This document shows, in pieces, positions 8,819-17,288 of a stretch of 64,000 nt of DNA. Below the pieces are notes generated by a model, which was not told the origin of the DNA, did no database searches, and saw only the letters and a list, made by a program, of their open reading frames with translations. Position numbers and translations under genes: made by a program. The stretch comes from Caballeronia sordidicola (lineage in GTDB: Bacteria; Pseudomonadota; Gammaproteobacteria; Burkholderiales; Burkholderiaceae). How positions within the stretch are numbered: position 1 is the first letter of the stretch; every line of letters begins with the position of its first letter. The stretch spans positions 310,001 through 374,000 of the forward strand of contig NZ_JNFG01000199.1 in assembly GCF_000729995.1 (NCBI RefSeq). The letters run 5' to 3'.

Positions 8819-9667
8819 ATGACGTCGAACGAGAATCAAGAATTCAAAATTACACGCGTCAGCCCGGATTACTGGCGCGTCACAATTGACCACCCGCCGT
8901 TCAACATCTTCGGCCCGCAGTCGATTCCGATGCTCAATAGTGTCGTCACCGAAATAGAGAGCGACGCAAAGGTAAAGGTCGTCGTATTCGACAGTACAAC
9001 GCCAGGATTTTTTCTAACTCATTTCGACTTCATTCCGCCCCTCGAGACCACCACCGGCATGCCGCCCGGCTCCACTGGCCTGCCGCCCCTGCCAGATATT
9101 TTTGTCCGCCTTACCCGTTCTTCCGTGGTGACGATTGCCGAGATCCGTGGGCGAGCCAGTGGCGTTGGCAGTGAACTTGCCCTCGCTTGTGACATGCGCT
9201 TTGCCAGCCGTGAAAAAGCGGTACTGTCGCAGTTCGAAATCGGCGGGGGCTTTACACCGGGCGGCGGCCCGATGGTACGCCTCCCGCGCTTGATCGGCCG
9301 GGGCCGTGCGCTAGAAGTCATGCTGAGTGGCAATGACTACCCCGGCGACATTGCAGAACGCTACGGCTATATCAACCGTTCCTTTCCGGATGCCGAACTG
9401 GACGAGTTTGTGGACACGTTGGCGCGCCGGATTGCGAGCTTCGACAAAGAGTCCCTTGCCGATATAAAGCAAATGGTTAATGCATCCACCTTGCCTTCCA
9501 ACGCGGAAGTCGCCGCGGAATGGAGCTCGTTCATTACTTCGGTTCAGCGTCCGGCGGCTCAGCGCACTATCACGAAACTGATGGAACTCGGCCTGCAGAA
9601 AAACCCCGACGTGGAACTTCATCTTCCCAAATACACTGGCGAGGTCAATCTGCCGGATAAGAAATAA
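8819..9667 (+). CDS. Enoyl-CoA hydratase/isomerase family protein
   Basis: This crotonase-fold protein has about 282 residues. The N-terminal part reads TRVSPDYWRVTIDHPPFNIFGP, the oxyanion-hole region is atypical (FFLTHFDFIPP instead of the usual FCAGADL), and the second motif is GSELALACDMRFASREKAVLSQFEIGGG (read in two parts). This subgroup is common in soil proteobacteria and is annotated as enoyl-CoA hydratase without a known substrate. Two consecutive ATGs exist at 8816 and 8819; the second is 6 bases after GGAGA. The gene stands alone beside a LysR remnant, so its pathway is unknown. The altered first motif makes a non-standard reaction possible. Confidence 0.8.
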   Translation: MTSNENQEFKITRVSPDYWRVTIDHPPFNIFGPQSIPMLNSVVTEIESDAKVKVVVFDSTTPGFFLTHFDFIPPLETTTGMPPGSTGLPPLPDIFVRLTRSSVVTIAEIRGRASGVGSELALACDMRFASREKAVLSQFEIGGGFTPGGGPMVRLPRLIGRGRALEVMLSGNDYPGDIAERYGYINRSFPDAELDEFVDTLARRIASFDKESLADIKQMVNASTLPSNAEVAAEWSSFITSVQRPAAQRTITKLMELGLQKNPDVELHLPKYTGEVNLPDKK

Positions 9668-10107
9668 CGACAGACAGCGCCACCGCAGCATCAAGTCGAG
9701 AGTGCGAGTTCGCTGATGTAGTGAAGCTGCCGTCCGGCTGCTCGTTGCCACCACCGTCAGCAATCCGGCATATTGCTGACGTAGAACCCTGTCCGTCCCA
9801 ATGGCAGCTCCGGCCGATCAACAGCCCGCCACTATGCGTCTCAGATCGGCAGGTCGTCGGCCATCGCCGACATTGAGGTGACGACGCCGGAGACGCGGCT
9901 ACAGGTCACTTTCCTGACATTCGCATAGCAATAGCCGCGAATGTCAGGTTTCACTGTCGGCGAATGCAGACGCTTGAGCACCTTCGTCACGGCCGGATTC
10001 AGATTCTGCTTCATCGACCAGATCATTCGTTCTCGGGACTTCAACATAGCAGGCCCCTTCTTGCGACAAAGCACCAGCGCCTGCCCTCCCCGTACTCGCG
10101 ACGCCGC
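9668..10107. other. 440-bp intergenic stretch with a perfect hairpin
   Basis: No supported gene. It holds the 12-bp-stem inverted repeat at 9913-9948. A 77-codon minus-strand frame (9841-10074) runs through the hairpin but shows no family resemblance I trust. Confidence 0.5.
9913..9948. repeat. Perfect 12-bp inverted repeat (hairpin)
   Basis: CCTGACATTCGC (9913-9924) and GCGAATGTCAGG (9937-9948) are exact reverse complements separated by 12 bases. The hairpin lies about 245 bases after the crotonase stop and 160 bases after the end of the MOSC gene on the other strand. Only TTT follows, so it is not a clear terminator; an element end or transcription stop are both possible. Confidence 0.6.
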
Positions 10108-11871
10108 TCAGATGTCGATTACCACGTCACCCCGCGGCGAGGCGCAGCAGATCAAGACGTTTCCCTCAAGAGGCGGGTCGAGTGGATCAGGCTGGTACGC
10201 GATGGGCCCGGAGATCAAGCCGCTCTCGCATTTGTGACATACACCGGCGCGGCAGGCCCAGCGGACCCGAACGTCACATGCCTCGGCCAACTCCAGAATG
10301 CTCCCGTATGCCGACGCATTCCAGCGTGCGGCGATGCCACTGCGCGAAAAAGATACCAGCGGACCCTTGTTCGTCTCGTCTTTGGGCGGATGCGGAGCGC
10401 GTGTCGAGTTGCTGACGATGCCAGGATTCAAGGCCTCGCCCCCATTGAAGATTTCGGCGTGAACCTGTTGCGGCGCCACACCCAGGTTCGCAAGCGCCTC
10501 TTTCATGTCCGCCATGAAGCGTGGCGGTCCGCAGAGATAGATGTCCGCCTCTCGGGAGACACCCGCCTCATCGAGCATCGCTTGCGACGGATGACCGGTC
10601 GCGTCGAAACTCTCATCCAGCTGGTCGCGCGAGTCTGGCGCGCTATAGCAGATATAGCGGCGGCCATGGCTCAGCGCGAGCATGAGACGGCGCGCTTCGG
10701 CAGCGAACGGATGATGTTTCCCGTCGCGCGCCGTATGCATCCACAAGACCTCTCTTGTCGACCGGGCCGCGGACAGCGAGTACAACATTGCCAGAACGGG
10801 CGTCACGCCGATACCCGCGCTGAGGAGCACCACCGGCCCGTCTCCCGGCTTGAGAACGAAACTCCCGCGTGGAGCGCTGACATCGAGCACGTCGCCCGCC
10901 TGTACATGCTGCCGCAGGTAGGTTCCCGCCGCACCATGCGGCTCGATCTTCACACTGATGCGATAGCTTTCCGTCGAAAGTGAACCCGAAAGCGAGTAGC
11001 TGCGGAAAAGCGATGGCCCTCCCGCGACCGGCTGGAGGCGTAACACTACGTATTGGCCGGGAAGAGCCTTCTGCAGTGGTTGTCCGTCTGTGCTCGTGAA
11101 TGTCAGCGAGAGGACGTCTGCAACTTCCTGCTCGATCGCCGTCACCTTTAGTGCTCGAAAGCCCGGTGCAACATGATAGGAAGCCCCCGCGGGTGCAAGG
11201 CCGGCATTGCCCGTCGTCGATCCGTTCATGGAGCTCTGCAGCAACGCCTCGAACGACCCGCGCCATCCGGGGGAAAGCGCCTCTATTCGCAATGCGCGCT
11301 CCAGTTGATCGCGCGAATGATTGGGTGAATACAAAAGGGCGTTGATTTCGGCGACGGTCATTCGCTCATTAACCCCTGCCACCTTCACGATCTCGTCGCC
11401 GGCACCCACTTCGCCCTCTTGCAAGACGCGAAAGTAGAACCCCGGCCGGCCGCTGGCCGTCAGGAACGCCGGCATCCGAGGCTCATTCATTCGGATGCCT
11501 ACACGATAGCAGGTGACACGAGGTTGAGTGACCTCGAACAGCCCGCTTCCGATCCTATAGCGGTCGCCTATGCACACATCCAGGTCAGGCATGCCTTCGA
11601 TCGTAAAGTTCTCGCCGAACTGTCCGTAGGAGAAGTCGGTCCTGCTCAACTGCTCTTGCCAATAACGATACGATTCAATCTGGTAGACGAAGATGGCTCG
11701 ATGCTCGCCCCCGTGACCGGCCAGATCGCCTTGCCCGTCTCCATCCAGGTTCAATCGCCTCGCCCGACAACGGCCTTGCAGCGGCGTCTTCCAGATCCCG
11801 GTGTGCACAGTGCGGCCCTTCCACTCCATGTCGCGCGGAAGTCCAACGTTCACCGATAGCAGTCGAGCCAT
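10108..11871 (-). CDS. MOSC domain fused to FAD/NAD reductase and 2Fe-2S ferredoxin
   Basis: This 587-residue protein has four modules. Residues 1-about 215 form a YiiM-type MOSC domain (GHGGEHRAIFVYQIESYRYW, FGENFTIEGM, VTCYRVG with the conserved cysteine). Then come a ferredoxin-reductase FAD domain (LFRSYSLSG), an NAD domain (GPVVLLSAGIGVTPVLAML, IYLCGPPRFM) and a C-terminal plant-type ferredoxin (CRAGVCHKCESG then ICC). MOSC proteins handle sulfur or Mo-cofactor-bound oxygen transfer, as in N-hydroxylated substrate reduction, so the fusion would be a self-sufficient NAD(P)H-driven reductase; this is inferred. The ATG at 11871 is 6 bases after GGAGA. It appears to be a single-gene unit. 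Confidence 0.88.
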   Translation of the reverse strand: MARLLSVNVGLPRDMEWKGRTVHTGIWKTPLQGRCRARRLNLDGDGQGDLAGHGGEHRAIFVYQIESYRYWQEQLSRTDFSYGQFGENFTIEGMPDLDVCIGDRYRIGSGLFEVTQPRVTCYRVGIRMNEPRMPAFLTASGRPGFYFRVLQEGEVGAGDEIVKVAGVNERMTVAEINALLYSPNHSRDQLERALRIEALSPGWRGSFEALLQSSMNGSTTGNAGLAPAGASYHVAPGFRALKVTAIEQEVADVLSLTFTSTDGQPLQKALPGQYVVLRLQPVAGGPSLFRSYSLSGSLSTESYRISVKIEPHGAAGTYLRQHVQAGDVLDVSAPRGSFVLKPGDGPVVLLSAGIGVTPVLAMLYSLSAARSTREVLWMHTARDGKHHPFAAEARRLMLALSHGRRYICYSAPDSRDQLDESFDATGHPSQAMLDEAGVSREADIYLCGPPRFMADMKEALANLGVAPQQVHAEIFNGGEALNPGIVSNSTRAPHPPKDETNKGPLVSFSRSGIAARWNASAYGSILELAEACDVRVRWACRAGVCHKCESGLISGPIAYQPDPLDPPLEGNVLICCASPRGDVVIDI

Positions 11872-12947
11872 GTTTCGTCTCCGCAGGCAACCACACATTC
11901 GCGCGATGTCGAACCGTTATGTCTTGAGCTCCGGGCGCACTCAGGCAATGCTGAGTTCGCGATTCGGGCCGTGTGGAACCACTGTCTGGCCCGGATCGAC
12001 ATGGTTTTGCCTGCCGTCAATATAGTCCGACACTGTGCAGGCGGCACACCCGGGACGCGGGCCAGCATCGTGCCGGGCATCTGTTCCAGTGCCGGTGCGG
12101 CCGCGTGCATTAAAGCGCTCGCGGGGACGGAGAGCACCAGCAGCACCACGATGAACATCGCGATGCGTCACAGGCTTCGTCCTTCAGGGCGCCTTCGCGG
12201 AGACAACGTCGCGCATGTCGATTACTGTCCGCTGGAGCCTGTTGCGACCCGTGTCTACCGTGCAAAAAAGATGCAGGCACGCCCGACGGCCTCATCACAC
12301 TAGCTTCAAATCGCGGCGTTTTCAAGTTAGAAGTGCAGCAGCGTCAAGCAAACATTTGAACTGCACGAATCGCAAGGTCGAACCGCGTGCGATTTTGATA
12401 TCCGTTAAGTGTTCACGAAAAAAATAACTTTAAATTTGGAGCTGTATTGGTTCAGCAGTTCGGCCAAGCGTGGAATGCCTTGACCGTGCGCGCGTGCGAG
12501 GCATGGAGTAGTACATGTACCAATCAGTTCAGGGCCGACACATGGTTGAGTGATGGGAACAATTGAATTGCCACGGGACATGATGTTTTCGCGTCGAAAC
12601 GCGCGCAGAATCCAAAGCATCCCGGATCACGACTGAGACGTCTGAGGCGCAGCAGACCAATGAGGCATCTTCATCGGCAAAGCACCTCGTTCGCGCGCTC
12701 AGCGGTGGCTGGAGCAATTCTGACCTCGAGCCGACCAAAGCATCGAAACAGATTTATATGCTTTATATCGGATTACTAAATTTTCAAAGTCGAAAGCTAT
12801 TTTTTTGGGCGGGAGGTGCGGTTATCAACGGCCAAGAGCCAATCTTTCGGTCGCAGCCCCTTTCGCGGTCAGTTTTCAACGAGTGCCGACAAACCGCGCC
12901 TTGACGAAATCGAAGATATCGATCGTCAAGCGCAAAGGAGAATCCAA
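11872..12947. other. 1.08-kb stretch with no supported gene
   Basis: Several short frames overlap on both strands but none shows a family signature. One minus-strand frame starting near 12158 begins like a signal peptide (MFIVVLLVLSVPASALMHA), but the plausible-looking continuation lies in another frame, so a decayed exported protein is possible. The part 12300-12800 is AT-richer than its surroundings. The last bases hold AAAGGAGA, the ribosome site of the carbonic anhydrase gene. Confidence 0.4.
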
Positions 12948-13460
12948 ATGAGTCTGATCGATCACGCAATCGTTTCAAGTCAGGCAAGTGCAAAGCACCA
13001 CGATCCATCGTTGGCGGATAAGCCCGCTCCGAAGGTCGCGATCATCACGTGCATGGACCCTCGTATGAACGGACTACTGGAACGTTTTGATATCAAACCT
13101 GCTGATGCGGACCTTATTCGGAATGTTGGAACAGCTGTTACCGAGGATGTTGTACGGTCGCTCATGTTTTCGATTCACGTTCTGGGCGTGAAGGAAATCA
13201 TGATTGTCGGTCACACGGGCTGTGGGAGTGAGATGTTTACAGACGAGTCGTTCGAGAAGCATCTTCACGAACGCACCGGGGTGTTGGCAGTGACTCCCGC
13301 AAAATTCCACTTCTATACCGACGTCAATGAAGCAACGAAGAAGCAGATGTTGAAGCTCCGGTCTCATCCGTGGGTGCCATCAGAAATCGTCATTCGCGGC
13401 TTCGTTCTAAATCTCGCAACGGGGGAACTGAAAGAAGTTGTCACAGGGAAGAATGGATAG
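12948..13460 (+). CDS. Beta-carbonic anhydrase-like protein 1
   Basis: This 170-residue protein carries the complete beta-class zinc site: C35 and the Asp37-Arg39 dyad in ITCMDPRM, then H89 and C92 in GHTGCGSEM. The enzyme class interconverts CO2 and bicarbonate in the cytoplasm. The short C-terminal half (HPWVPSEIVIRGFVLNLATGEL) is typical of the compact bacterial clade. The frame is open 44 codons upstream, but the ATG at 12948 has AAAGGAGA at 6 bases. A second, divergent homologue follows 300 bases downstream. Some members of this clade have not been shown to be active, so activity is inferred. Confidence 0.88.
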   Translation: MSLIDHAIVSSQASAKHHDPSLADKPAPKVAIITCMDPRMNGLLERFDIKPADADLIRNVGTAVTEDVVRSLMFSIHVLGVKEIMIVGHTGCGSEMFTDESFEKHLHERTGVLAVTPAKFHFYTDVNEATKKQMLKLRSHPWVPSEIVIRGFVLNLATGELKEVVTGKNG

Positions 13461-13761
13461 GCCAGGTATCGCTTGCGAACATCCATAAAGTACCTGAGGG
13501 CGACTGTGCGACAGTCGCCGCTTCCCCTTCGGTCGCCCGCGATTCTGGGAAAAGACGCCCTGAGTTAATCCAGTGTAGGCGACCAGCGTGTTTTCACACC
13601 TGCTCGACCCGCAACTTCCGTGCGTACTTCTGACGCCGCCATGACCGCTTCCGGTGTGGAACGCACTTCTTTAAACGGACGCTTTCGGCAAGTGACGGAT
13701 TCGCAAGTAACTTACAGGGGCGATGTTCCATACCCTGGTTGCGCACCAACGGAGCAAGAAA
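13461..13761. other. 301-bp gap between the two carbonic anhydrase genes
   Basis: A perfect hairpin, GGCGACTGT (13499-13507) and ACAGTCGCC (13511-13519) with a 3-base loop, lies 39 bases after the first gene; no T-run follows. The rest shows no gene. The gap suggests the two genes are transcribed separately or with attenuation. Confidence 0.5.
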
Positions 13762-14343
13762 ATGGACAAGTTTAGCGATTACGAGTACAGGAATCTACCC
13801 GGGTTCGATATGAAGACCTTCGAGGGCGCGAACCAGGCCATCCCGATGAAGACACTTGTGATTCACTGCCTTGATCCTCGGGCTGTCGAAATCCCGCAGG
13901 CCGTCGCCGACTATTTCGGGGACGAGGTCTACCCGGGAGAAATCATCACCGACGAAAATGGCACCCGAGTTGGATCCACGCGAACACTGTTTGCCGCGAC
14001 CAACGCGGGCGGACGCGCCGCCTTCGCTCTAGCGTCCGTGGCGGCGATGGATTATCTATTCGATGTACAAAAAGTCGTTGTAGTTCACCATTCGTTCTGC
14101 GGTACGACGACCCTGACGCCGGAGCTGATCGTCGAGGAGTTTCATGATCATCATCACGCTGATATCTCCAAGCTGTTCGATCACGATAGCCTCGCCATCA
14201 TGGATTTCGAGGAGTCGCTTAACTATGACATCAAGTTGCTTCGTTCGAGCCCGGCGGTGCCGAAGCACGTCAAGCTCTACGGCTTCTTCTATGAAATCAG
14301 TTCCGCCAAGTTGATCGAAGTGGTGCGGGACATTCCTGCATGA
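13762..14343 (+). CDS. Beta-carbonic anhydrase-like protein 2
   Basis: This 193-residue homologue of the preceding protein keeps all zinc-site residues: C36 and D38-R40 in IHCLDPRA, H110 and C113 in VVHHSFCGTT. It differs in having a longer N-terminus and an acidic, His-rich loop (EEFHDHHHADISKLFDHD) after the second zinc motif, which could be a metal-handling or regulatory insert. The ATG at 13762 follows GGAGCAAGAAA; an upstream ATG at 13723 adds 13 residues. GTT replaces the glycine-rich GCG context of the classic enzyme, so the substrate may differ from CO2. Function is inferred from the fold only. Confidence 0.8.
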   Translation: MDKFSDYEYRNLPGFDMKTFEGANQAIPMKTLVIHCLDPRAVEIPQAVADYFGDEVYPGEIITDENGTRVGSTRTLFAATNAGGRAAFALASVAAMDYLFDVQKVVVVHHSFCGTTTLTPELIVEEFHDHHHADISKLFDHDSLAIMDFEESLNYDIKLLRSSPAVPKHVKLYGFFYEISSAKLIEVVRDIPA

Positions 14344-14725
14344 ATCGCGGCGTGAACGAGTGAGTGCGGTGCGATCCTTTCCGCTACTGTAGCGTGCGGT
14401 AGCGGGGCACGCTGGAGCACGGGCCAAGTTTAGATCGCCCCTGGAAGCATTGGACAACGAACTACAGCATCACAGGATGTTTCAGCGATACGTCGCTCTT
14501 GGCTTACTCGCACGCGCGATCCACGGCGACGTGCGTTTTGCAGCAAGAACCAGCGTTCAGCGCCATGCTCGTCGACTGCACGCCAGAGCAGCTACGGTTC
14601 GCTACGCAGCGTGACGAACATCTCGTCAAGGCGCCCAGTGCACCGGGCTTGCGTCGCGCCGCTTTCAGCCGGTGAGCAAAGCCCGCGCCGAATTTATCGC
14701 GCCAGCATCAGATCGTCTCGTAGGC
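14344..14725. other. 382-bp stretch without a recognised gene
   Basis: Lies between the convergent ends of the second carbonic-anhydrase-like gene and the solute-binding/LysM gene. No coding signature, clear terminator or RNA was seen. Confidence 0.4.
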
Positions 14726-15886
14726 TTACAACACTGGAATGATCAGATGCTGGCCTACAAGAATGAGGTTCGGATTCGGCAGGTTGTTACGCTTCTGAAT
14801 CTGAACGTACTTTGCGGCGCTTCCCAGTTGGCTCGACGCGATCAAATTCAGCGTATCGCCGCCCTTGACCAAATAAGTCTTTTCGCCGCTTGTCGCGGCA
14901 GTTGTGACGACCTGATTGCTAATGAAATATTTCCTCAACAGATTCAGATACTCGGGCGTCTGCTTGACCTTCGCAATAGCGGAATTCAGGTAGACAAGAA
15001 GCGTGGCGTCATCCTTGCGTACTCCGATCTTGTAGGCGAGGTTCGAACCATCAAGCTTCGTGACCGCAAACGTCAGGTCGGTTCCCTCGATCTCTGATAC
15101 GCCGAACGGGTAGTCGTAGACAATAGCGTCGACCCGGCCGCTGTCCAGATAATGTGAAGTCCAGGAGCGCTCACCGTTGATACTGGCATCAGATAACTCG
15201 ACGATCTTGCTCGCCGGAAACGCTTTTTCCGCAAACGCCTTGACGTCCGGGTCTCCTTCCAGGATGCCAACCGTTTTGCCGGCCAGATCGGCCGCCGACT
15301 TTACCCGGGACCCCTTTCGCACGATGAGTGAGTAACCAAAGTCATCGATATAAGGCACCGTATAAACCACGCCACTCGGCGTGTCATCCGGGAAAGTCAG
15401 TCCATCCATCGCAACGTCCACCACCGCGTCGCCATGTTTGTCGGACTGCGTCAATTGCGCGGGCACCGCTGGGTAGGTATCCACGCCGTGGCGCGTGTCC
15501 ACCCTTATGCTGCCGTGATCGCCCGAAGCAAATTCCTTCTGCGAGAACAGCAGGTTCGCGAAGTCGACATTGAAGCCCTGCGCCTTACCGTTGTCTTCCG
15601 AGTAAAAGGGCTTCGATGGATTTTCGACGCTGACACGCACAACGCCGCTGCTAAGGATCGCTTTTAAGGTGTCACTGGTCGGTGCCGGGCCTGATGGCGT
15701 ACTGGACGCCGTCTTCGGCGTGTCAGAATCACTCCACCCGCCGCTCGCTGCGCCGGCTGCGGAGGCATCAGTGGCGGTGACGTGCGGCTCGCCCTCACCG
15801 AGCAAGCCCTTCACTCCCCCGTGATAGATGAGCCACCCGGCAGCGAGCACGACCAGAAAGAGAGCAGATCCCAGTATTTTCTTCAT
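14726..15886 (-). CDS. Solute-binding protein family 3 fused to a C-terminal LysM domain
   Basis: This 386-residue protein has an N-terminal membrane anchor or signal (residues 4-21), a Ser/Thr/Ala-rich linker to about 70, a family-3 amino-acid-type binding domain (SGVVRVSVENPSKPFY, GFNVDFANLL, AADLAGKTVGILEGDPD, VDAIVYDYPFG), and a LysM module at about 336-386 (YLVKGGDTLNLIASSQLG ending GQHLIIPVL). LysM binds peptidoglycan or other N-acetylglucosamine glycans, so the protein is probably periplasmic, held near the wall while sensing or capturing a small solute. No ABC permease or ATPase genes are near. It follows a coiled-coil membrane protein gene by 54 bases, probably in one operon. The role is unknown. 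Confidence 0.82.
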   Translation of the reverse strand: MKKILGSALFLVVLAAGWLIYHGGVKGLLGEGEPHVTATDASAAGAASGGWSDSDTPKTASSTPSGPAPTSDTLKAILSSGVVRVSVENPSKPFYSEDNGKAQGFNVDFANLLFSQKEFASGDHGSIRVDTRHGVDTYPAVPAQLTQSDKHGDAVVDVAMDGLTFPDDTPSGVVYTVPYIDDFGYSLIVRKGSRVKSAADLAGKTVGILEGDPDVKAFAEKAFPASKIVELSDASINGERSWTSHYLDSGRVDAIVYDYPFGVSEIEGTDLTFAVTKLDGSNLAYKIGVRKDDATLLVYLNSAIAKVKQTPEYLNLLRKYFISNQVVTTAATSGEKTYLVKGGDTLNLIASSQLGSAAKYVQIQKRNNLPNPNLILVGQHLIIPVL

Positions 15887-15940
15887 GTCTTGTATGTGAA
15901 TAGCTAAAGGTTGTTTTCGCGTTTCAGCGCAAGTCCGCGC

Positions 15941-16702
15941 TTACTTCGGCTGCACGGGCGAGCCCAACTGCTGCTGCACCGGCTGAGCTGCAATCGTGAC
16001 GTCAATGGCGGCCTTTGCCTGCTGCACCTCGGAATTCTCCATCAGGGACGTTTCCATTTCGGAGAAGGCCTTATTGACTGAATTCATCACTGAATCGAGC
16101 GCTGCGTCAGTCGTGATCTGGGCAAACGTGTTGCTCGACTGCATGCCGGCGATCTTGTTCATCCGCTGCGCTGATTGCGACATGTCCCACAGTGCCTTCG
16201 CCCGTTCGATCGCGTCAGAAAAGCGCTGCAACTCCTGCTGAACCTGTTTGTACCGACCTTCACGGAAAGCAAGAAGTTTGTTCATCGTTTCCAACTGCGA
16301 CTCGAAGCGACCGGCGTCTTCGGGATACTGCTTTTTGAAAACGCTGGTCTTCTGTTCGAAGTTCTTCACTTCAGTGCGAAAGGCCGTAATGCTGTCCTTA
16401 AATTTTTCGGCCGCCTGTCGCTTGTCGTTCAATTCGTTATATAGCGTCTCGATCGGATTCTTCTCCGCCTCAGTGACGATCATTTTGACTTTTTGGTTCG
16501 CAAACTTCATCGCAATGACCGGCGCGAAATTGATTGCCGCCAAACCCAGGACCGCGGCTACGATCAACCCAACGAGCCCCTTGATCAACAAGATTGCCAG
16601 TGGCGCGCCCACGGCAATACAGAGGCCGATAATGGCCCACTTGATGATTTTCACTTTAGTCTTGTTCGAGGTCGGTTCCACGAACGTATTGCCATTCGAC
16701 AT
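15941..16702 (-). CDS. Membrane-anchored coiled-coil protein of unknown function
   Basis: This 253-residue protein has two adjacent hydrophobic segments at about residues 20-60 (IIKWAIIGLCIAVGAPLAIL, LVGLIVAAVLGLAAINFAPV), followed by a long charged helical region with heptad-like character (LNDKRQAAEKFKDSITAFR, AFREGRYKQVQQELQRFSDA). The C-terminus is Gln/Ala/Pro-rich. It resembles PspA/LemA-like envelope proteins only in general layout; no family was firmly recognised. The ATG at 16702 has GGGG six bases upstream; a long upstream extension in frame overlaps the HEPN fragment and is rejected. It is the first gene of a probable pair with the LysM fusion. Confidence 0.7.
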   Translation of the reverse strand: MSNGNTFVEPTSNKTKVKIIKWAIIGLCIAVGAPLAILLIKGLVGLIVAAVLGLAAINFAPVIAMKFANQKVKMIVTEAEKNPIETLYNELNDKRQAAEKFKDSITAFRTEVKNFEQKTSVFKKQYPEDAGRFESQLETMNKLLAFREGRYKQVQQELQRFSDAIERAKALWDMSQSAQRMNKIAGMQSSNTFAQITTDAALDSVMNSVNKAFSEMETSLMENSEVQQAKAAIDVTIAAQPVQQQLGSPVQPK

Positions 16703-16818
16703 TTGAATCCCCTTTGACATTTGCAACGGTTTTATTTGTTTAACGTGTTCAATTGCACAGCAAAGTCGTCTCTGAATGCAGCCATGGATCCTTGCCCGTG
16801 TGGCCGTGATGTTCCGAT

Positions 16819-17001
16819 TTATGTGCTCAAGCTCCGGGGCTGCGGGATGCCGGTCTTGCGGCCACTGGCCGGAGGTCTTGAAGCAACGTTTGGACTTTTT
16901 TGTTCCTGCTCGCTCATGTCGACGGTGCATCGCCCGATGCGCCGGATAGCCTCCAGGACGTGTTCCAGATAGTGAGGTAATCGATCCTTGTCACGGCTCA
17001 T
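16819..17001 (-). pseudogene. Truncated HEPN (DUF86) toxin-like gene
   Basis: The first 32 or so residues (MSRDKDRLPHYLEHVLEAIR, then RIGRCTVDMSEQE) match the start of HEPN RNases paired with MNT antitoxins. After that the frame continues into unrelated sequence and stops at residue 60. A normal HEPN partner is about 110-120 residues and carries the catalytic R-x4-6-H motif in its second half, which is missing. It overlaps the MNT stop by 4 bases (ATGA), the usual translational coupling. It should be inactive as an RNase. Confidence 0.7.
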
Positions 17002-17288
17002 ACCGGGACTGCCTCAGCAAGGACAATCGCACGAAAATCCACAGGTAGGGCGTTTGGAGTCACCACATCAACCGGCACACCAAGGAGTTGGAGCAGTTCG
17101 TGCCGGATCGCGCCGATGTCGAGCAATGTCGTTTCAGGCGCCGGGTCAATCAAAATGTCGAGGTCGCTGCCCTCGGAATCGTCGCCGTAAATGACGGAGC
17201 CAAACACGCGCGCGTTGGAAGCGCGATGAGCCGCAACCACTCGACGAATGGCTTCTCGGTGACTTACAAACGCAAGAGACGGCTTCAT
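16998..17288 (-). CDS. MNT-type nucleotidyltransferase antitoxin
   Basis: This 96-residue minimal nucleotidyltransferase has the motif GSVIYGDDSEGSDLDILID, that is GS-x10-DxD, followed by LLGVPVDVVTPNALP, the third carboxylate region. MNT proteins of HEPN/MNT modules neutralise the HEPN RNase, in studied cases by AMPylating it. The ATG is preceded by AGGAG. The HEPN gene that overlaps its stop is truncated, so this copy is an orphan antitoxin or a relic still protecting against related toxins elsewhere. Confidence 0.88.
   Translation of the reverse strand: MKPSLAFVSHREAIRRVVAAHRASNARVFGSVIYGDDSEGSDLDILIDPAPETTLLDIGAIRHELLQLLGVPVDVVTPNALPVDFRAIVLAEAVPV

Noticed and set aside
9841..10074. Possible IS6-type transposase remnant (KRLHSP segment)
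   Set aside because: Only six residues resemble the transposase start; the rest does not fit and the frame is dominated by a palindrome.
11941..12171. Possible small exported protein on the minus strand
   Set aside because: The signal-like start and the plausible continuation are in different frames, and no ribosome site or homologue is recognised.
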